Source: Avibacterium sp. 21-586 (GTDB lineage Bacteria; Pseudomonadota; Gammaproteobacteria; Enterobacterales; Pasteurellaceae). Taken from it: a stretch of 64,000 nt of DNA. The notes below the pieces were generated by a model. It searched no databases. It was not told the DNA's origin and was given only the letters and a program-made list of their open reading frames with translations. The stretch lies in the NCBI RefSeq assembly GCF_026226775.1, contig NZ_JAKKOD010000001.1, positions 372,001 through 436,000 on the forward strand, written 5' to 3'. The number at the start of each line of letters is the position of its first letter. Position 1 is the stretch's first letter. Shown in pieces: positions 10,237 to 21,300 of this stretch. The position numbers and the translations under genes are program-made.

Positions 10237-12900
10237 ATGTCAGAAATGTTGACAAATGACGTAGATCCGATCGAAACCAACGATTGGTTATTGGCGATCG
10301 ATTCAGTAATTCGTGAAGAAGGTGTGGAAAGAGCACAGTTTATCATTGAACAATTAATGCAACATGCTCGTGCAAATGCAGTATCCTTGCCAACAGGGGT
10401 AACCACGGATTATATTAATACTATTCCCGTTGAAGAAGAGCCAAATTACCCAGGTAATTTAGATCTTGAACGCCGTATTCGTAGTGCGATTCGTTGGAAT
10501 GCGATTATGATGGTATTAAGAGCATCTAAAAAAGATTTAGAGCTTGGCGGTCATATGTCTTCTTTCCAATCTTCTGCAACTATCTATGAAGTTTGTTTCA
10601 ACCATTTCTTTAAAGCGCGTAGCGAAAAAAATGGTGGCGATTTAGTTTTCTTCCAAGGGCATATTTCTCCGGGGATTTATGCACGTGCTTTTGTTGAAGG
10701 CCGTTTAACCGAAGAACAATTAGATAATTTCCGTCAAGAAGTTCACGGAAAAGGGCTTTCTTCTTACCCACACCCTAAATTAATGCCTGAGTTCTGGCAA
10801 TTCCCTACTGTATCAATGGGGCTTGGGCCGTTGAATGCCATTTATCAAGCACGTTTCTTAAAATACTTACATAACCGTGGCTTAAAAGACACTACAGATC
10901 AAACCGTTTATGCATTCTTAGGTGATGGCGAAATGGACGAAGTGGAATCTCGTGGTGGGCTTGCTTTTGCTGCGCGTGAAAAATTAGATAACCTTGTTTT
11001 CGTAATCAACTGTAACTTACAACGTCTAGATGGCCCTGTAACAGGTAATGGTAAAATCATTCAAGAATTAGAAGCGCAATTTAATGGTTGTGGCTGGGAA
11101 GTGATTAAAGTTATTTGGGGACGCCGTTGGGATCGTTTATTACAACGTGATACATCAGGTAAATTATTACAATTAATGATGGAAGTAGTTGATGGTGACT
11201 ATCAAACATTTAAAGCTAAAGACGGTGCTTATGTTCGTAAACACTTCTTTGGTCGTTACCCTGAAACTGAAGCATTAGTGGCAGAAATGACCGATGATGA
11301 AATCTGGGCATTAAACCGTGGTGGTCACGATCCATTAAAAGTTTTCGCTGCATTTAATAAAGCAAAACAAGTTAAAGACAAACCTGTTGTGTTGTTAGTG
11401 AAAACCATCAAAGGTTATGGTATGGGTGAGGCTGCTGAAGGTAAAAACATTGCTCACCAAGTTAAGAAAATGGATATGTCTGGCGTTAAACACGTTCGCG
11501 ATCGTTTCAGTATCCCTGTTTCTGATGAAGATATCGAAAAATTACCATACATCAAATTTGAAGAAGGGTCTGAAGAGTATAAATATCTACACCAACGCCG
11601 TGAAGCATTAAATGGTTATTTGCCAACCCGAGTTCGCCGTTTTAGCCAAGCACTTGAAGTTCCTGCTTTGGACGATTTTGCGCAATTATTTGAAGCTCAA
11701 TCTCGTCCAATTTCAACTACAATGGCGTTTGTTCGTTCATTAAACGTATTATTGAAAAACAAATCTGTGGGCAAACACATTGTGCCAATTATTGCAGATG
11801 AAGCGCGTACTTTCGGTATGGAAGGATTATTCCGTCAAATTGGTATCTATAATCCGCACGGACAAAATTACACCCCACAAGATCGCGAACAAGTGTCTTA
11901 TTATCGTGAAGCCATTGATGGCCAAGTATTGCAAGAGGGGATTAATGAGCAAGGTGCAACTGCCTCTTGGATTGCAGCAGCAACGTCTTACAGCACGAAC
12001 GATGTACCAATGATTCCATTCTTTGTGTATTACTCTATGTTTGGTTTCCAACGTGTTGGTGATTTAATGTGGCTAGCGGGTGACCAACGTGCACGCGGCT
12101 TTATGATTGGTGGAACATCAGGTCGTACAACACTAAATGGTGAAGGATTACAACACGAAGATGGTCATAGCCATATTCAGTCAGCGGTAATTCCAAACTG
12201 TATTTCTTATGATCCAGCTTTTGCTTTTGAAGTTGCTGTGATTATTCAAGATGGTGTGCGTCGTATGTATGGCCCAGAGCAAGAAGATGTGTACTACTAC
12301 ATTACAACCTTAAACGAAACCTATGATCAACCAGCAATGCCAAAAGGTGCAGAAGAAGGTATCCGTAAAGGTATCTATAAATTTGAAACAGTAACCGGTC
12401 AAGGTAAAGGTAAGGTGCAATTATTAGGTTCAGGAGCGATTTTACGCCACGTTCGTGATGCAGCAAAATTACTTGCTGATGACTTTGGTGTAACGTCTGA
12501 TGTGTATAGTGTGACTTCATTTACTGAAGTGGCGCGTGATGGTGCTGATGCTGAACGTTGGAACTTATTACATCCTGAAGCAGAGGCGAAAACAGCATAT
12601 ATCGCTCAAGTGATGAACGATGCACCAGCTGTAGCTGCGACAGATTATATTAAGCTTTATGCGGAACAGGTTCGTGCTTATGTACCAGCACAAAGCTATT
12701 GCGTTTTAGGAACGGACGGTTTTGGTCGTTCTGATAGTCGCGAAAACTTACGCGAGCATTTTGAAGTCAATGCACATTACGTTGTGATCGCTGCATTAGC
12801 TGAACTTGTTAAACAAGGTACACTAGATAAAAAAGTTGTGGCACAAGCAATTGCTAAATATGGCATTGATGCAGATAAAATTAACCCACTTTACGCATAA
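10237..12900 (+). CDS. aceE: Pyruvate dehydrogenase E1 component
   Basis: An 887-residue homodimeric-type E1 that decarboxylates pyruvate with thiamine diphosphate and passes the acetyl group to lipoyl-E2. Length matches the family (E. coli 887). The N-terminus SEMLTNDVDPIETNDWL, the diphosphate-binding GDGEMDE segment at about residue 229 and the C-terminal FGRSDSRENLREHFE block are all present and diagnostic. The start ATG follows AATAAGGAAAAG. It is the first gene of aceE-aceF-lpdA, all on the plus strand. Confidence 0.98.
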   Translation: MSEMLTNDVDPIETNDWLLAIDSVIREEGVERAQFIIEQLMQHARANAVSLPTGVTTDYINTIPVEEEPNYPGNLDLERRIRSAIRWNAIMMVLRASKKDLELGGHMSSFQSSATIYEVCFNHFFKARSEKNGGDLVFFQGHISPGIYARAFVEGRLTEEQLDNFRQEVHGKGLSSYPHPKLMPEFWQFPTVSMGLGPLNAIYQARFLKYLHNRGLKDTTDQTVYAFLGDGEMDEVESRGGLAFAAREKLDNLVFVINCNLQRLDGPVTGNGKIIQELEAQFNGCGWEVIKVIWGRRWDRLLQRDTSGKLLQLMMEVVDGDYQTFKAKDGAYVRKHFFGRYPETEALVAEMTDDEIWALNRGGHDPLKVFAAFNKAKQVKDKPVVLLVKTIKGYGMGEAAEGKNIAHQVKKMDMSGVKHVRDRFSIPVSDEDIEKLPYIKFEEGSEEYKYLHQRREALNGYLPTRVRRFSQALEVPALDDFAQLFEAQSRPISTTMAFVRSLNVLLKNKSVGKHIVPIIADEARTFGMEGLFRQIGIYNPHGQNYTPQDREQVSYYREAIDGQVLQEGINEQGATASWIAAATSYSTNDVPMIPFFVYYSMFGFQRVGDLMWLAGDQRARGFMIGGTSGRTTLNGEGLQHEDGHSHIQSAVIPNCISYDPAFAFEVAVIIQDGVRRMYGPEQEDVYYYITTLNETYDQPAMPKGAEEGIRKGIYKFETVTGQGKGKVQLLGSGAILRHVRDAAKLLADDFGVTSDVYSVTSFTEVARDGADAERWNLLHPEAEAKTAYIAQVMNDAPAVAATDYIKLYAEQVRAYVPAQSYCVLGTDGFGRSDSRENLREHFEVNAHYVVIAALAELVKQGTLDKKVVAQAIAKYGIDADKINPLYA

Positions 12901-12951
12901 TTAACATCGCTCCTCTTGCTTTGGCGAGGGGAGTTTTGAGGAAAAAAGAAA

Positions 12952-14841
12952 ATGGCTAAAGAAATTCAAATTCCAGATATTGGTAGCGATGAAGTAACCG
13001 TTACTGAAGTGATGGTAAAAGCTGGTGATTCGGTTGAAGTTGATCAATCCGTAATTAATGTTGAAGGTGATAAAGCCTCAATGGAAGTGCCTTCACCAGA
13101 AGCAGGTGTAATTAAAGAAGTATTAGTAAAAGTTGGTGATAAAGTTTCAACTGGTACACCAATGTTTATTTTAGAAGGTGCAGCAGCTGCACCAGCACCA
13201 GCAGCTGAAGAGAAAGCAGCACCTGCTGCGCCACAAAGTGCGGGTGGTTCTGTGATTGAAATTCACGTTCCAGATATTGGTGGTGATGAAGTAAACGTAA
13301 CTGAAATTTTAGTAAACGTAGGCGATAGCGTTGCAGAAGAGCAATCTATCTTAAACGTAGAAGGCGATAAGGCTTCAATGGAAGTGCCTGCGCCTGTGGC
13401 TGGTGTGGTAAAAGAAATTCTTATCAAAGTTGGTGATAAAGTTTCAACAGGTTCATTAGTAATGAAATTTGAAACCACTGCCGCAGCGCCAGCAGCTCAA
13501 CCAGCTGCTGAAGCGCCAGCCGCACCTGCAGCAGTATCAGGCGGAGTACAAGATGTTCACGTTCCAGATATTGGCGGTGATGAAGTAAACGTTACTGAAA
13601 TTATGGTTGCTGTGGGCGATAGCGTTTCTGAAGAGCAATCATTAATCACCGTTGAAGGCGACAAAGCTTCAATGGAAGTGCCAGCACCGTTTGCCGGTGT
13701 AGTGAAAGAAATCTTAGTGAAATCAGGGGATAAAGTTTCAACTGGTTCATTAATTATGCGTTTTGAAGTGGCAGGTTCAGCGCCTGTAGCTCCAGCGGCT
13801 CAACCAGCAGCGACAGCACCTGCACAAACTCAAGCGGCTGCACCTGTTGCGCCAGCACAACCAGCTCAATCTGCTAACCAAGCGGAAGTAACCTCAAGCG
13901 CAAGTTTTGCTCACGCAACGCCTGTGGTTCGCCGTTTAGCCCGTGAGTTTGGGGTAAACCTAGATAAAGTGAAAGGAACAGGTCGTAAAGGTCGTATCCT
14001 GAAAGAAGACGTTCAAGCCTATGTAAAAGCAGCAGTGAAAGCGGTAGAAAGCGGTTCTGTATCAACAGCATCAACAGGTGCAGCGAATGGTGCAGGTTTA
14101 GGCTTACTCCCTTGGCCGAAAGTAGACTTCAGCAAATTCGGTGAAGTAGAACAAGTTGAATTAGGTCGTATCCAAAAAATCTCTGGTGCGAACTTACACC
14201 GTAACTGGGTGATGATTCCACACGTTACACAATGGGATAAAGCAGACATCACTGGTTTAGAACAATTCCGTAAAGAGCAAAACGTACTTGCGGAAAAACA
14301 AAAACTTGATGTAAAAATCACCCCACTTGTGTTTATTATGAAAGCAGTAGCGAAAGCCTTAGAAGCTTACCCACGCTTTAATAGCTCATTATCTGAAGAT
14401 GCACAAAGCTTGATCTTGAAAAAATACATCAACATTGGCGTAGCGGTAGATACACCAAACGGCTTAGTTGTGCCTGTATTTAAAGATGTAAACAAAAAAG
14501 GCATCATTGAGCTTTCGCGTGAATTAGCGGAAATCTCGAAAAAAGCGCGTGCAGGTAAATTAACTGCATCTGATATGCAAGGTGGCTGTTTCACCATTTC
14601 AAGCCTAGGTGGTATTGGTGGTACACAATTTACCCCTATCGTGAATGCGCCAGAAGTGGCTATTTTAGGTGTGTCTAAATCTGAAATGACTCCAGTGTGG
14701 AACGGTAAAGAATTCACCCCACGCTTAATGTTACCATTATCACTCTCTTACGATCACCGCGTGATCGACGGAGCAGATGGTGCAAGATTTATCACCTTCA
14801 TCAATGGCGTATTAAGCGATCTTCGCCGTTTAGTAATGTAA
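12952..14841 (+). CDS. aceF: Pyruvate dehydrogenase E2, dihydrolipoyl acetyltransferase, three lipoyl domains
   Basis: A 629-residue E2 core subunit that transfers acetyl groups to CoA. Three N-terminal lipoyl domains each carry the [10 protein letters not shown] lipoylation motif; the lipoyl lysines are K41, K140 and K238. Ala/Pro-rich linkers separate them. A peripheral-subunit-binding domain ([21 protein letters not shown]) lies at about 325-360. The catalytic acyltransferase domain ends with [15 protein letters not shown], which contains the catalytic His and Asp. It starts 51 bases after aceE with a GAGGAAAAAAG ribosome site. Three lipoyl domains is the enterobacterial-type number. Confidence 0.98.
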   Translation: MAKEIQIPDIGSDEVTVTEVMVKAGDSVEVDQSVINVEGDKASMEVPSPEAGVIKEVLVKVGDKVSTGTPMFILEGAAAAPAPAAEEKAAPAAPQSAGGSVIEIHVPDIGGDEVNVTEILVNVGDSVAEEQSILNVEGDKASMEVPAPVAGVVKEILIKVGDKVSTGSLVMKFETTAAAPAAQPAAEAPAAPAAVSGGVQDVHVPDIGGDEVNVTEIMVAVGDSVSEEQSLITVEGDKASMEVPAPFAGVVKEILVKSGDKVSTGSLIMRFEVAGSAPVAPAAQPAATAPAQTQAAAPVAPAQPAQSANQAEVTSSASFAHATPVVRRLAREFGVNLDKVKGTGRKGRILKEDVQAYVKAAVKAVESGSVSTASTGAANGAGLGLLPWPKVDFSKFGEVEQVELGRIQKISGANLHRNWVMIPHVTQWDKADITGLEQFRKEQNVLAEKQKLDVKITPLVFIMKAVAKALEAYPRFNSSLSEDAQSLILKKYINIGVAVDTPNGLVVPVFKDVNKKGIIELSRELAEISKKARAGKLTASDMQGGCFTISSLGGIGGTQFTPIVNAPEVAILGVSKSEMTPVWNGKEFTPRLMLPLSLSYDHRVIDGADGARFITFINGVLSDLRRLVM

Positions 14842-14849
14842 TTTCCTTA

Positions 14850-14895
14850 GCGTTTCTCATTGATAATGGGAAACGCGGTTTAGTTAAAGTGCGGT
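14850..14895 (+). other. Spacer hairpin and uptake signal between aceF and lpdA
   Basis: GCGTTTCTCAT at 14850 pairs, with one mismatch or wobble, with ATGGGAAACGC ending at 14876. A perfect uptake signal AAAGTGCGGT lies at 14886-14895. There is no strong T run, so this is more likely an mRNA-processing or stability hairpin than a full terminator. Confidence 0.55.
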
Positions 14896-14927
14896 GTAAA
14901 AATCGCAATAATTTAACGAGGTAAAAA

Positions 14928-16352
14928 ATGAATAAAGAGATTAAAACACAAGTTGTTGTACTTGGTGCTGGCCCTGCAGGTTATTCTGCAGCATTCCGTT
15001 GTGCGGATTTAGGCTTGGACACTGTGATCGTTGAGCGCTATTCGACGCTGGGTGGGGTATGTTTAAACGTGGGATGTATCCCATCTAAAGCATTATTGCA
15101 CGTTGCGAAAGTGATTGAGGAAGCAAAATCTTTAGCTGAACACGGTATTGTATTTGGTGAGCCTCATACTGATATTGACAAAATCCGTGGCTGGAAAGAA
15201 AAAGTAATCAACCAATTAACAGGCGGTTTAGCTGGAATGGCTAAAATGCGTAAAGTGCAAGTGGTAAACGGTTATGGCAAATTCTCAGGGCCTAACACGA
15301 TTATTGTTGCAGGTGAAGAGGGGGAAACGACTATTCATTTTGATAATGCGATTATCGCTGCAGGTTCACGCCCAATTCAATTACCATTTATTCCACACGA
15401 AGATCCACGTATTTGGGATTCGACTGATGCTCTCAAATTAAAAGAGGTGCCACAAAACCTATTAATTATGGGCGGTGGTATCATTGGTCTTGAAATGGGT
15501 ACGGTATATCACTCACTCGGATCGAATATCGATGTGGTAGAGATGTTTGATCAAGTGATCCCTGCTGCGGATAAAGACATTGTTCAAATTTACACTAAAC
15601 GTATCGAGAAAAAATTCAACTTATTACTTGAAACCAAAGTAACCGCAGTTGAAGCGAAAGAAGACGGTATCTATGTGTCAATGGAAGGCAAAGCTGCAAA
15701 TGAAACTCGCCGTTATGACGCCGTGTTAGTGGCAATCGGTCGTACACCAAATGGTAAATTGATCGATGCAAATGTAGCTGGCGTAGAAGTGGACGATCGT
15801 GGCTTTATCCATACAGATAAACAGATGCGTACCAACGTACCACATATTTTCGCGATTGGTGATATTGTTGGACAACCAATGCTTGCTCACAAAGGCGTAC
15901 ACGAAGGCCACGTTGCAGCAGAAGTTATCGCAGGACAAAAACACTATTTCGATCCGAAAGTGATCCCATCTATCGCATACACTGAGCCAGAAGTGGCTTG
16001 GGTCGGTAAAACCGAAAAAGAATGTAAAGCTGAAGGCATTAACTACGAAGTGGCGAAATTCCCTTGGGCAGCCTCAGGTCGTGCTATTGCCTCTGACTGT
16101 GCAGATGGTTTAACCAAATTGATCTTTGATAAAGATACTCACCGCATTATCGGTGGGGCGATTGTAGGAACAAACGGTGGTGAATTGCTAGGTGAAATTG
16201 GGCTTGCCATTGAAATGGGGTGTGATGCTGAAGATCTTGCATTAACCATCCACGCTCACCCAACCTTACACGAATCTGTGGGCTTAGCGGCAGAAGTGTT
16301 TGAAGGTTCAATCACTGATTTGCCAAATCCAAAAGCGAAAAAGAAAAAATAA
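14928..16352 (+). CDS. lpdA: Dihydrolipoamide dehydrogenase (E3)
   Basis: A 474-residue FAD disulfide reductase that reoxidises dihydrolipoamide of the pyruvate (and probably 2-oxoglutarate) dehydrogenase complexes using NAD+. Visible features are the FAD motif GAGPAGYSAA at 13-22, the redox pair C45/C50 in GGVCLNVGCIPSK, the NAD-binding GGGIIGLEMG, and the C-terminal HAHPTLHESV with the active-site His/Glu. Length equals the E. coli enzyme. It is the third gene of the operon, with ACGAGGTAAAAA before the ATG. Confidence 0.98.
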   Translation: MNKEIKTQVVVLGAGPAGYSAAFRCADLGLDTVIVERYSTLGGVCLNVGCIPSKALLHVAKVIEEAKSLAEHGIVFGEPHTDIDKIRGWKEKVINQLTGGLAGMAKMRKVQVVNGYGKFSGPNTIIVAGEEGETTIHFDNAIIAAGSRPIQLPFIPHEDPRIWDSTDALKLKEVPQNLLIMGGGIIGLEMGTVYHSLGSNIDVVEMFDQVIPAADKDIVQIYTKRIEKKFNLLLETKVTAVEAKEDGIYVSMEGKAANETRRYDAVLVAIGRTPNGKLIDANVAGVEVDDRGFIHTDKQMRTNVPHIFAIGDIVGQPMLAHKGVHEGHVAAEVIAGQKHYFDPKVIPSIAYTEPEVAWVGKTEKECKAEGINYEVAKFPWAASGRAIASDCADGLTKLIFDKDTHRIIGGAIVGTNGGELLGEIGLAIEMGCDAEDLALTIHAHPTLHESVGLAAEVFEGSITDLPNPKAKKKK

Positions 16353-16376
16353 TTTCTAGACAAATTATATAATAAA

Positions 16377-16413
16377 TAAAAAGCTAAGTAAGATTTCTTA
16401 TTTAGCTTTTTTA
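16377..16413 (+). terminator. Terminator after lpdA
   Basis: AAAAAGCTAA pairs with TTAGCTTTTT around GTAAGATTTCTTA-type loop sequence, ending in a T run. It closes the aceE-aceF-lpdA operon. Confidence 0.85.
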
Positions 16414-16434
16414 TTATCTAACGGTTTGTCAGCG

Positions 16435-16499
16435 TTGCATTATTAGTTAAAATCTATTAGAATCATAGCGTTTTACTCTTAAACTTGAAAGAGTAAAAG
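16435..16499 (+). promoter_or_regulatory. infC promoter and 5-prime hairpin
   Basis: TTGCAT at 16435-16440 and TAGAAT at 16458-16463 are 17 bases apart. Transcription should begin near 16470. A perfect 10-bp hairpin starts exactly there: TTTTACTCTT at 16471-16480 pairs with AAGAGTAAAA at 16489-16498. The mRNA would therefore carry a stem at its 5-prime end, which could protect it or take part in control. Confidence 0.6.
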
Positions 16500-16572
16500 T
16501 TAACATAATTAATACTACTCTAGGTTTTATGTAAGTAGATTTTAAGTTTAATTTATTAGAAGGAATTGTATT

Positions 16573-17115
16573 ATTAAAACAGTAAAACGTGTCCAAACCA
16601 ACCGTGCACATCGTTTAAATGATGAGATTCGTGGTGTAAAAGAGGTTCGTTTAACAGATAAAGATGGCGAACAACTCGGTATCGTGTCTATTCAAGAAGC
16701 ATTAGCAAAAGCCGATGAGGTTGAGCTAGACTTAGTTGAGATTAGTCCTAATGCTGAACCGCCAGTTTGTCGTATTATGAATTATGGTAAATTTATATAC
16801 GAGAAAGAAAAAGCAGCGAAAGAACAAAAGAAAAAACAAAAAGTTGTTCAAGTTAAAGAAATTAAATTCCGTCCAGGAACAGATGAAGGTGATTACCAGG
16901 TTAAATTACGTAACATCTTACGATTCTTGGAAGATGGCGACAAAGTAAAAATTACTGTGCGTTTCCGTGGACGTGAAATGGCACACCAAGATATTGGTTT
17001 AAATGTGCTAGATCGTGTTAAAGAAGATACTTCAGAAATTGCAATGATTGAGTCAGCACCAGGCAAATTAGAAGGCCGACAAGCTGTAATGGTAATTGCA
17101 CCGAAGAAAAAATAA
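16573..17115 (+). CDS. infC: Translation initiation factor IF-3, AUU start codon
   Basis: IF-3 binds the 30S subunit and checks initiation codons. I place the start at ATT 16573, because codons from there read (M)[19 protein letters not shown] and give 180 residues, the E. coli IF-3 length. AAGGA at 16560-16564 is 8 bases upstream. The first conventional start in frame is GTG 16684, which would delete the conserved N-domain beginning. [17 protein letters not shown] and [17 protein letters not shown] are hallmark segments. The rare AUU start is known to let IF-3 repress its own synthesis. It heads infC-rpmI-rplT. Confidence 0.96.
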   Translation: MKTVKRVQTNRAHRLNDEIRGVKEVRLTDKDGEQLGIVSIQEALAKADEVELDLVEISPNAEPPVCRIMNYGKFIYEKEKAAKEQKKKQKVVQVKEIKFRPGTDEGDYQVKLRNILRFLEDGDKVKITVRFRGREMAHQDIGLNVLDRVKEDTSEIAMIESAPGKLEGRQAVMVIAPKKK

Positions 17116-17130
17116 TTTTATTTCTTGCTT

Positions 17131-17212
17131 AAAGCAGATGGATCTTATAGAATTCGTCTGCTTTTTCTTGCAGAAAGCGAAGTGATAATCAGGTAAACTA
17201 CGCAACCTGATT
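17131..17212 (+). promoter_or_regulatory. Structured infC-rpmI spacer, candidate L20 autoregulatory site
   Basis: The 224-base spacer holds two hairpins. AAAGCAGA (17131) pairs with TCTGCTTT (ending 17164) and is followed by TTC. AATCAGGT (17187) pairs with ACCTGATT (ending 17212). In enterobacteria L20 represses rpmI-rplT by binding structured mRNA in this same interval. The position matches, but I have not matched the L20-site consensus base by base. The first hairpin could also attenuate transcription. Confidence 0.45.
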
Positions 17213-17339
17213 TCCTTGAGAATGATAGCCTCGGCTAGCTAATAGAAATAATTAGTGCTTTACAAGTAATTTATTATTTATTTTATAAATTCGCCTAATT
17301 ATCCAACCTAAACTTAAACAATGCGGAGTTATTTAAACA

Positions 17340-17537
17340 ATGCCTAAAATCAAAACAGTACGTGGTGCTGCGAAGCGTTTCAAGAAAACAGCTTCTGGCG
17401 GTTTTAAACGTAAACAATCTCACTTACGTCATATTTTGACTAAGAAAACCACTAAACGTAAACGTCATCTACGTCATAAATCAATGGTTGCGAAAGCAGA
17501 CCAAGTTTTAGTTGTAGCCTGCTTGCCATACGCATAA
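17340..17537 (+). CDS. rpmI: 50S ribosomal protein L35
   Basis: A 65-residue basic protein, [20 protein letters not shown]... ending VVACLPYA, near-identical in layout to E. coli L35 (65 residues). The start follows TGCGGAGTTATTTAAACA. It lies between infC and rplT, the standard bacterial order. Confidence 0.98.
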
Positions 17538-17599
17538 GCGTAAACAAGTAAAGCGTACGTCAAGTGAATTTTAGTTAATAATATTGTATAGGAGATTAA

Positions 17600-17956
<357 letters not shown>

Positions 17957-17973
17957 TTTTAAAGACTGATTAT

Positions 17974-17999
17974 AAGGGACGCTACATAGCGTCCTTTTT
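17974..17999 (+). terminator. Terminator after rplT
   Basis: GGACGCTA and TAGCGTCC form a perfect stem around a CA loop at 17977-17994, followed by TTTTT. Confidence 0.93.
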
Positions 18000-18156
18000 C
18001 TTATAAGCCAATTTTGCTGCTCAAATACACATAAGAATGATTTATCAAGGTTTTTTATCCGCTTAAAATGCGGTGAAATTTCTCATTCTTTTTATCTTAC
18101 TAAAAAGTAACCTGTAGGGACGGATTTATCTATTCGCCCGCATAAAATATAAAAGC

Positions 18157-18285
18157 AAAGTGCGGTGCAAATTTTATTTATTTTTTGATTGTTTTTAGTA
18201 AATTTGCCCACAAATAGGTAAACAAGAAAATCTTGAAAATCATTCACGCAATTTATCATTTCACGTCCGATGAAAACGGACGTGA
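18157..18285 (+). other. rplT-hrpA spacer: uptake signal and perfect palindrome
   Basis: The spacer holds a perfect uptake signal (AAAGTGCGGT, 18157-18166). It also holds a 9-bp inverted repeat, TCACGTCCG (18261-18269) and CGGACGTGA (18277-18285), around a 7-base loop. The ATG at 18270 lies in that loop, which argues against it as the hrpA start. I see no convincing promoter. Confidence 0.6.
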
Positions 18286-18302
18286 TCCTATATATACAAC
18301 CA

Positions 18303-21300
18303 ATGAAAAATACAAAGCATAAACAACCATTTAGCTCATTACAAAAAGCCTTATTTGCTCAATTAACGGAGATAATGAACGTGGATTATCGCCGTCTACA
18401 AGGGCGAATTAGAGGGCTACACCAAATCAAAAATCCGCAAACACAAGAAAAAGTGGCTGCTGAAATTCAATTACAAATTCAGCAGGCACAGGCGCGTTTA
18501 CAGCAACGGAAAAGTGCGGTTGGAAAAATTGAATTTCCTGAAAACTTGCCGGTAAGCCAGCGCAAAGATGAAATTGTCAAAGCCATTGAGCAAAACCAAG
18601 TCGTGGTTATTGCGGGAGAAACCGGTTCAGGAAAAACCACCCAGTTGCCGAAAATGTGCCTTGAACTAGGGCGTGGACAAAAAGGCTTGATCGGACACAC
18701 CCAACCGCGCCGCATTGCCGCTCGTTCTGTGGCAACACGCATTGCCGAAGAGCTACATTGTGATCTAGGAACGTTGGTGGGCTATAAGGTGCGTTTTAAC
18801 GATCAAATCAGTGATGATACCCAAATTAAGCTGATGACAGATGGTATTTTACTTGCTGAAATTCAAAGTGATCCTTTTTTAAATCAATATGATACCTTGA
18901 TCATCGACGAAGCCCACGAACGCAGTCTAAATAACGATTTTATTCTTGGTTATTTAAAACAGCTGTTAGCAAAACGCCCTGATTTAAAGGTGATTATTAC
19001 CTCGGCAACCATTGATGTGGAGCGTTTTTCGCGTCATTTTAATAATGCGCCAATCATTGAAGTTTCGGGGCGAACCTATCCTGTGGAAGTACGTTATCGT
19101 CCTGTAGCTGAAACGGAAGAACAAGATCAAATCCAGTCTATTCTTAATGCCGTTGATGAATTACAGGCAGAAGGGCGGGGCGACATTTTGATTTTCCTAA
19201 ATGGTGAGCGTGAAATCCGTGACACGGCAGAAGCCTTGGAAAAACAACATTTAAAACATACTGAAATCCTACCGCTCTTTGCTCGCTTATCGGCGCAAGA
19301 GCAAAACAAAATTTTTCACCCAAGCGGTTTAAATCGTATTGTGCTTGCTACCAATGTGGCAGAAACTTCACTGACTGTACCCGGTATTAAATATGTGATC
19401 GACCCCGGCACGGCACGCATTTCCCGTTATAGCTACCGCACTAAAGTGCAACGGCTACCCATTGAGCCGATTTCACAAGCTTCGGCAAATCAACGTAAAG
19501 GGCGTTGTGGACGGGTATCCGAAGGGATTTGTATCCGTCTTTATTCAGAAGAGGATTTTAATCAGCGCCCAGAATTTACCGATCCTGAAATTTTGCGTAC
19601 CAATCTCGCCTCCGTCATCTTACAAATGACCGCTCTTGGGCTAGATGATATTAGTGCATTTCCTTTCGTCGATGCTCCTGACAGACGCCATATTCAAGAC
19701 GGTATTAAGTTATTGGAAGAATTGCAAGCCTTCCAAATCGTGAAAACCAAGCACGGCGAAAAACGCCAGCTCACGCAAATTGGACGCCAGCTTGCTCAGC
19801 TACCCGTTGATCCTCGTTTGGGTAAAATGTTACTGAGTGCGGTAAACAGCAATGCGTTGCACGAAGTGATGATCATCGTGGCAGCACTTTCTATTCAAGA
19901 TCCTAGAGAGCGTCCACAAGAAAAACAGCAAGCGGCAGATGAAAAACATCGCCGTTTTGCGGATAAAAAATCAGATTTTCTCGCGTTCTTAAACTTGTGG
20001 AATTATCTGCAAGAACAGCAAAAAGCCTTAAGCAAAAATCAGTTCCGCCGTTTATGCCAGAAAGATTATTTGAGTTATATCCGCGTGCGGGAATGGCAGG
20101 ATATTTATCATCAAATTCGTTTAACCGTGCGTGAAATAGGTTTGCCGATTAATTCGCAAGTGGCTGAATATCCGCAAATTCACACCGCTCTTTTATCCGG
20201 CTTGCTTTCTCATATTGGTATGAAAGAAGCGGAAAAACAGCAATATTTAGGTGCGAGAAATGCCCATTTTGCGATTTTTCCTAACTCCGTACTATTTAAG
20301 AAGCAGCCAAAATGGTGTATGGCAGCGGAATTAGTGGAAACCTCAAAATTATGGGGACGAATGGTAGCAGAGATTGATCCCGAATGGATTGAGCCATTGG
20401 CACAACATTTAGTGAAAAAATCTTATGCCGAGCCACATTGGTCAAAATCCAAAGGGGCGGTCATCGCCAATGAAAAAGTGACCTTTTATGGCGTGCCGAT
20501 TGTGGCAAGCCGCCCAGTGAATTATGGCAAAATTGATCCTGCGGTGAGCCGAGAAATTTTTATTCAATCTGCATTGGTGGAAGGAAATTGGCACACGAAA
20601 CACACGTTCTTCTTGCAAAATCAACGGCTGATTCGCGAAGTGGAAGAGTTAGAACACAAGACACGCCGCCGAGATATTTTGGTGGACGAACGCCGTTTAT
20701 TTGAATTTTATGATCAACGTATTGGCACAGAAGTGGTGTCGCAAAAGCATTTTGATACTTGGTGGAAAAAAGCACGGCAAAAAGATCCTGAATTACTGAA
20801 TTTTGAAAAAGCTTTTCTCACCAATGATAACGCCAATGTCAGCGAGCTAGATTTCCCTAATTTCTGGCATCAAGGCAATTTAAAATTAAAGCTTAGCTAC
20901 CAATTTGAACCGGGTATGGAAGCCGATGGCGTAACCGTGCATATTCCCTTGCCATTACTTAATCAAGTGGAAATGCAAGGGGTTGACTGGCAAATTCCGG
21001 GCTTACGCAAAGAGCTGATTATCGCCCTGATTAAATCTTTACCAAAAACATTACGCCGCCATTTTGTGCCTGCACCGAATTATGCGGAAGCTTTTCTTGG
21101 ACGTGTGAATGATTTGGATAAGCCGTTACTAGAAACGCTGTCTGCGGAATTGCGTAAAATCACAGGCGTTTATGTTGCCCCTGATGAATGGAATCTTGCT
21201 CAAATTCCACCGCACTTAACAATGACCTTCCGTGTGGTTAATGAAAAAGGTAAGAAAATTGCTGAGAGTAAAAATTTAGATGAACTCAAAGTGAGCCTAA

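Noticed and set aside
16684-17115. infC starting at GTG 16684
   Set aside because: It would remove 37 conserved residues; the AUU start at 16573 restores the exact family length with a proper ribosome site.
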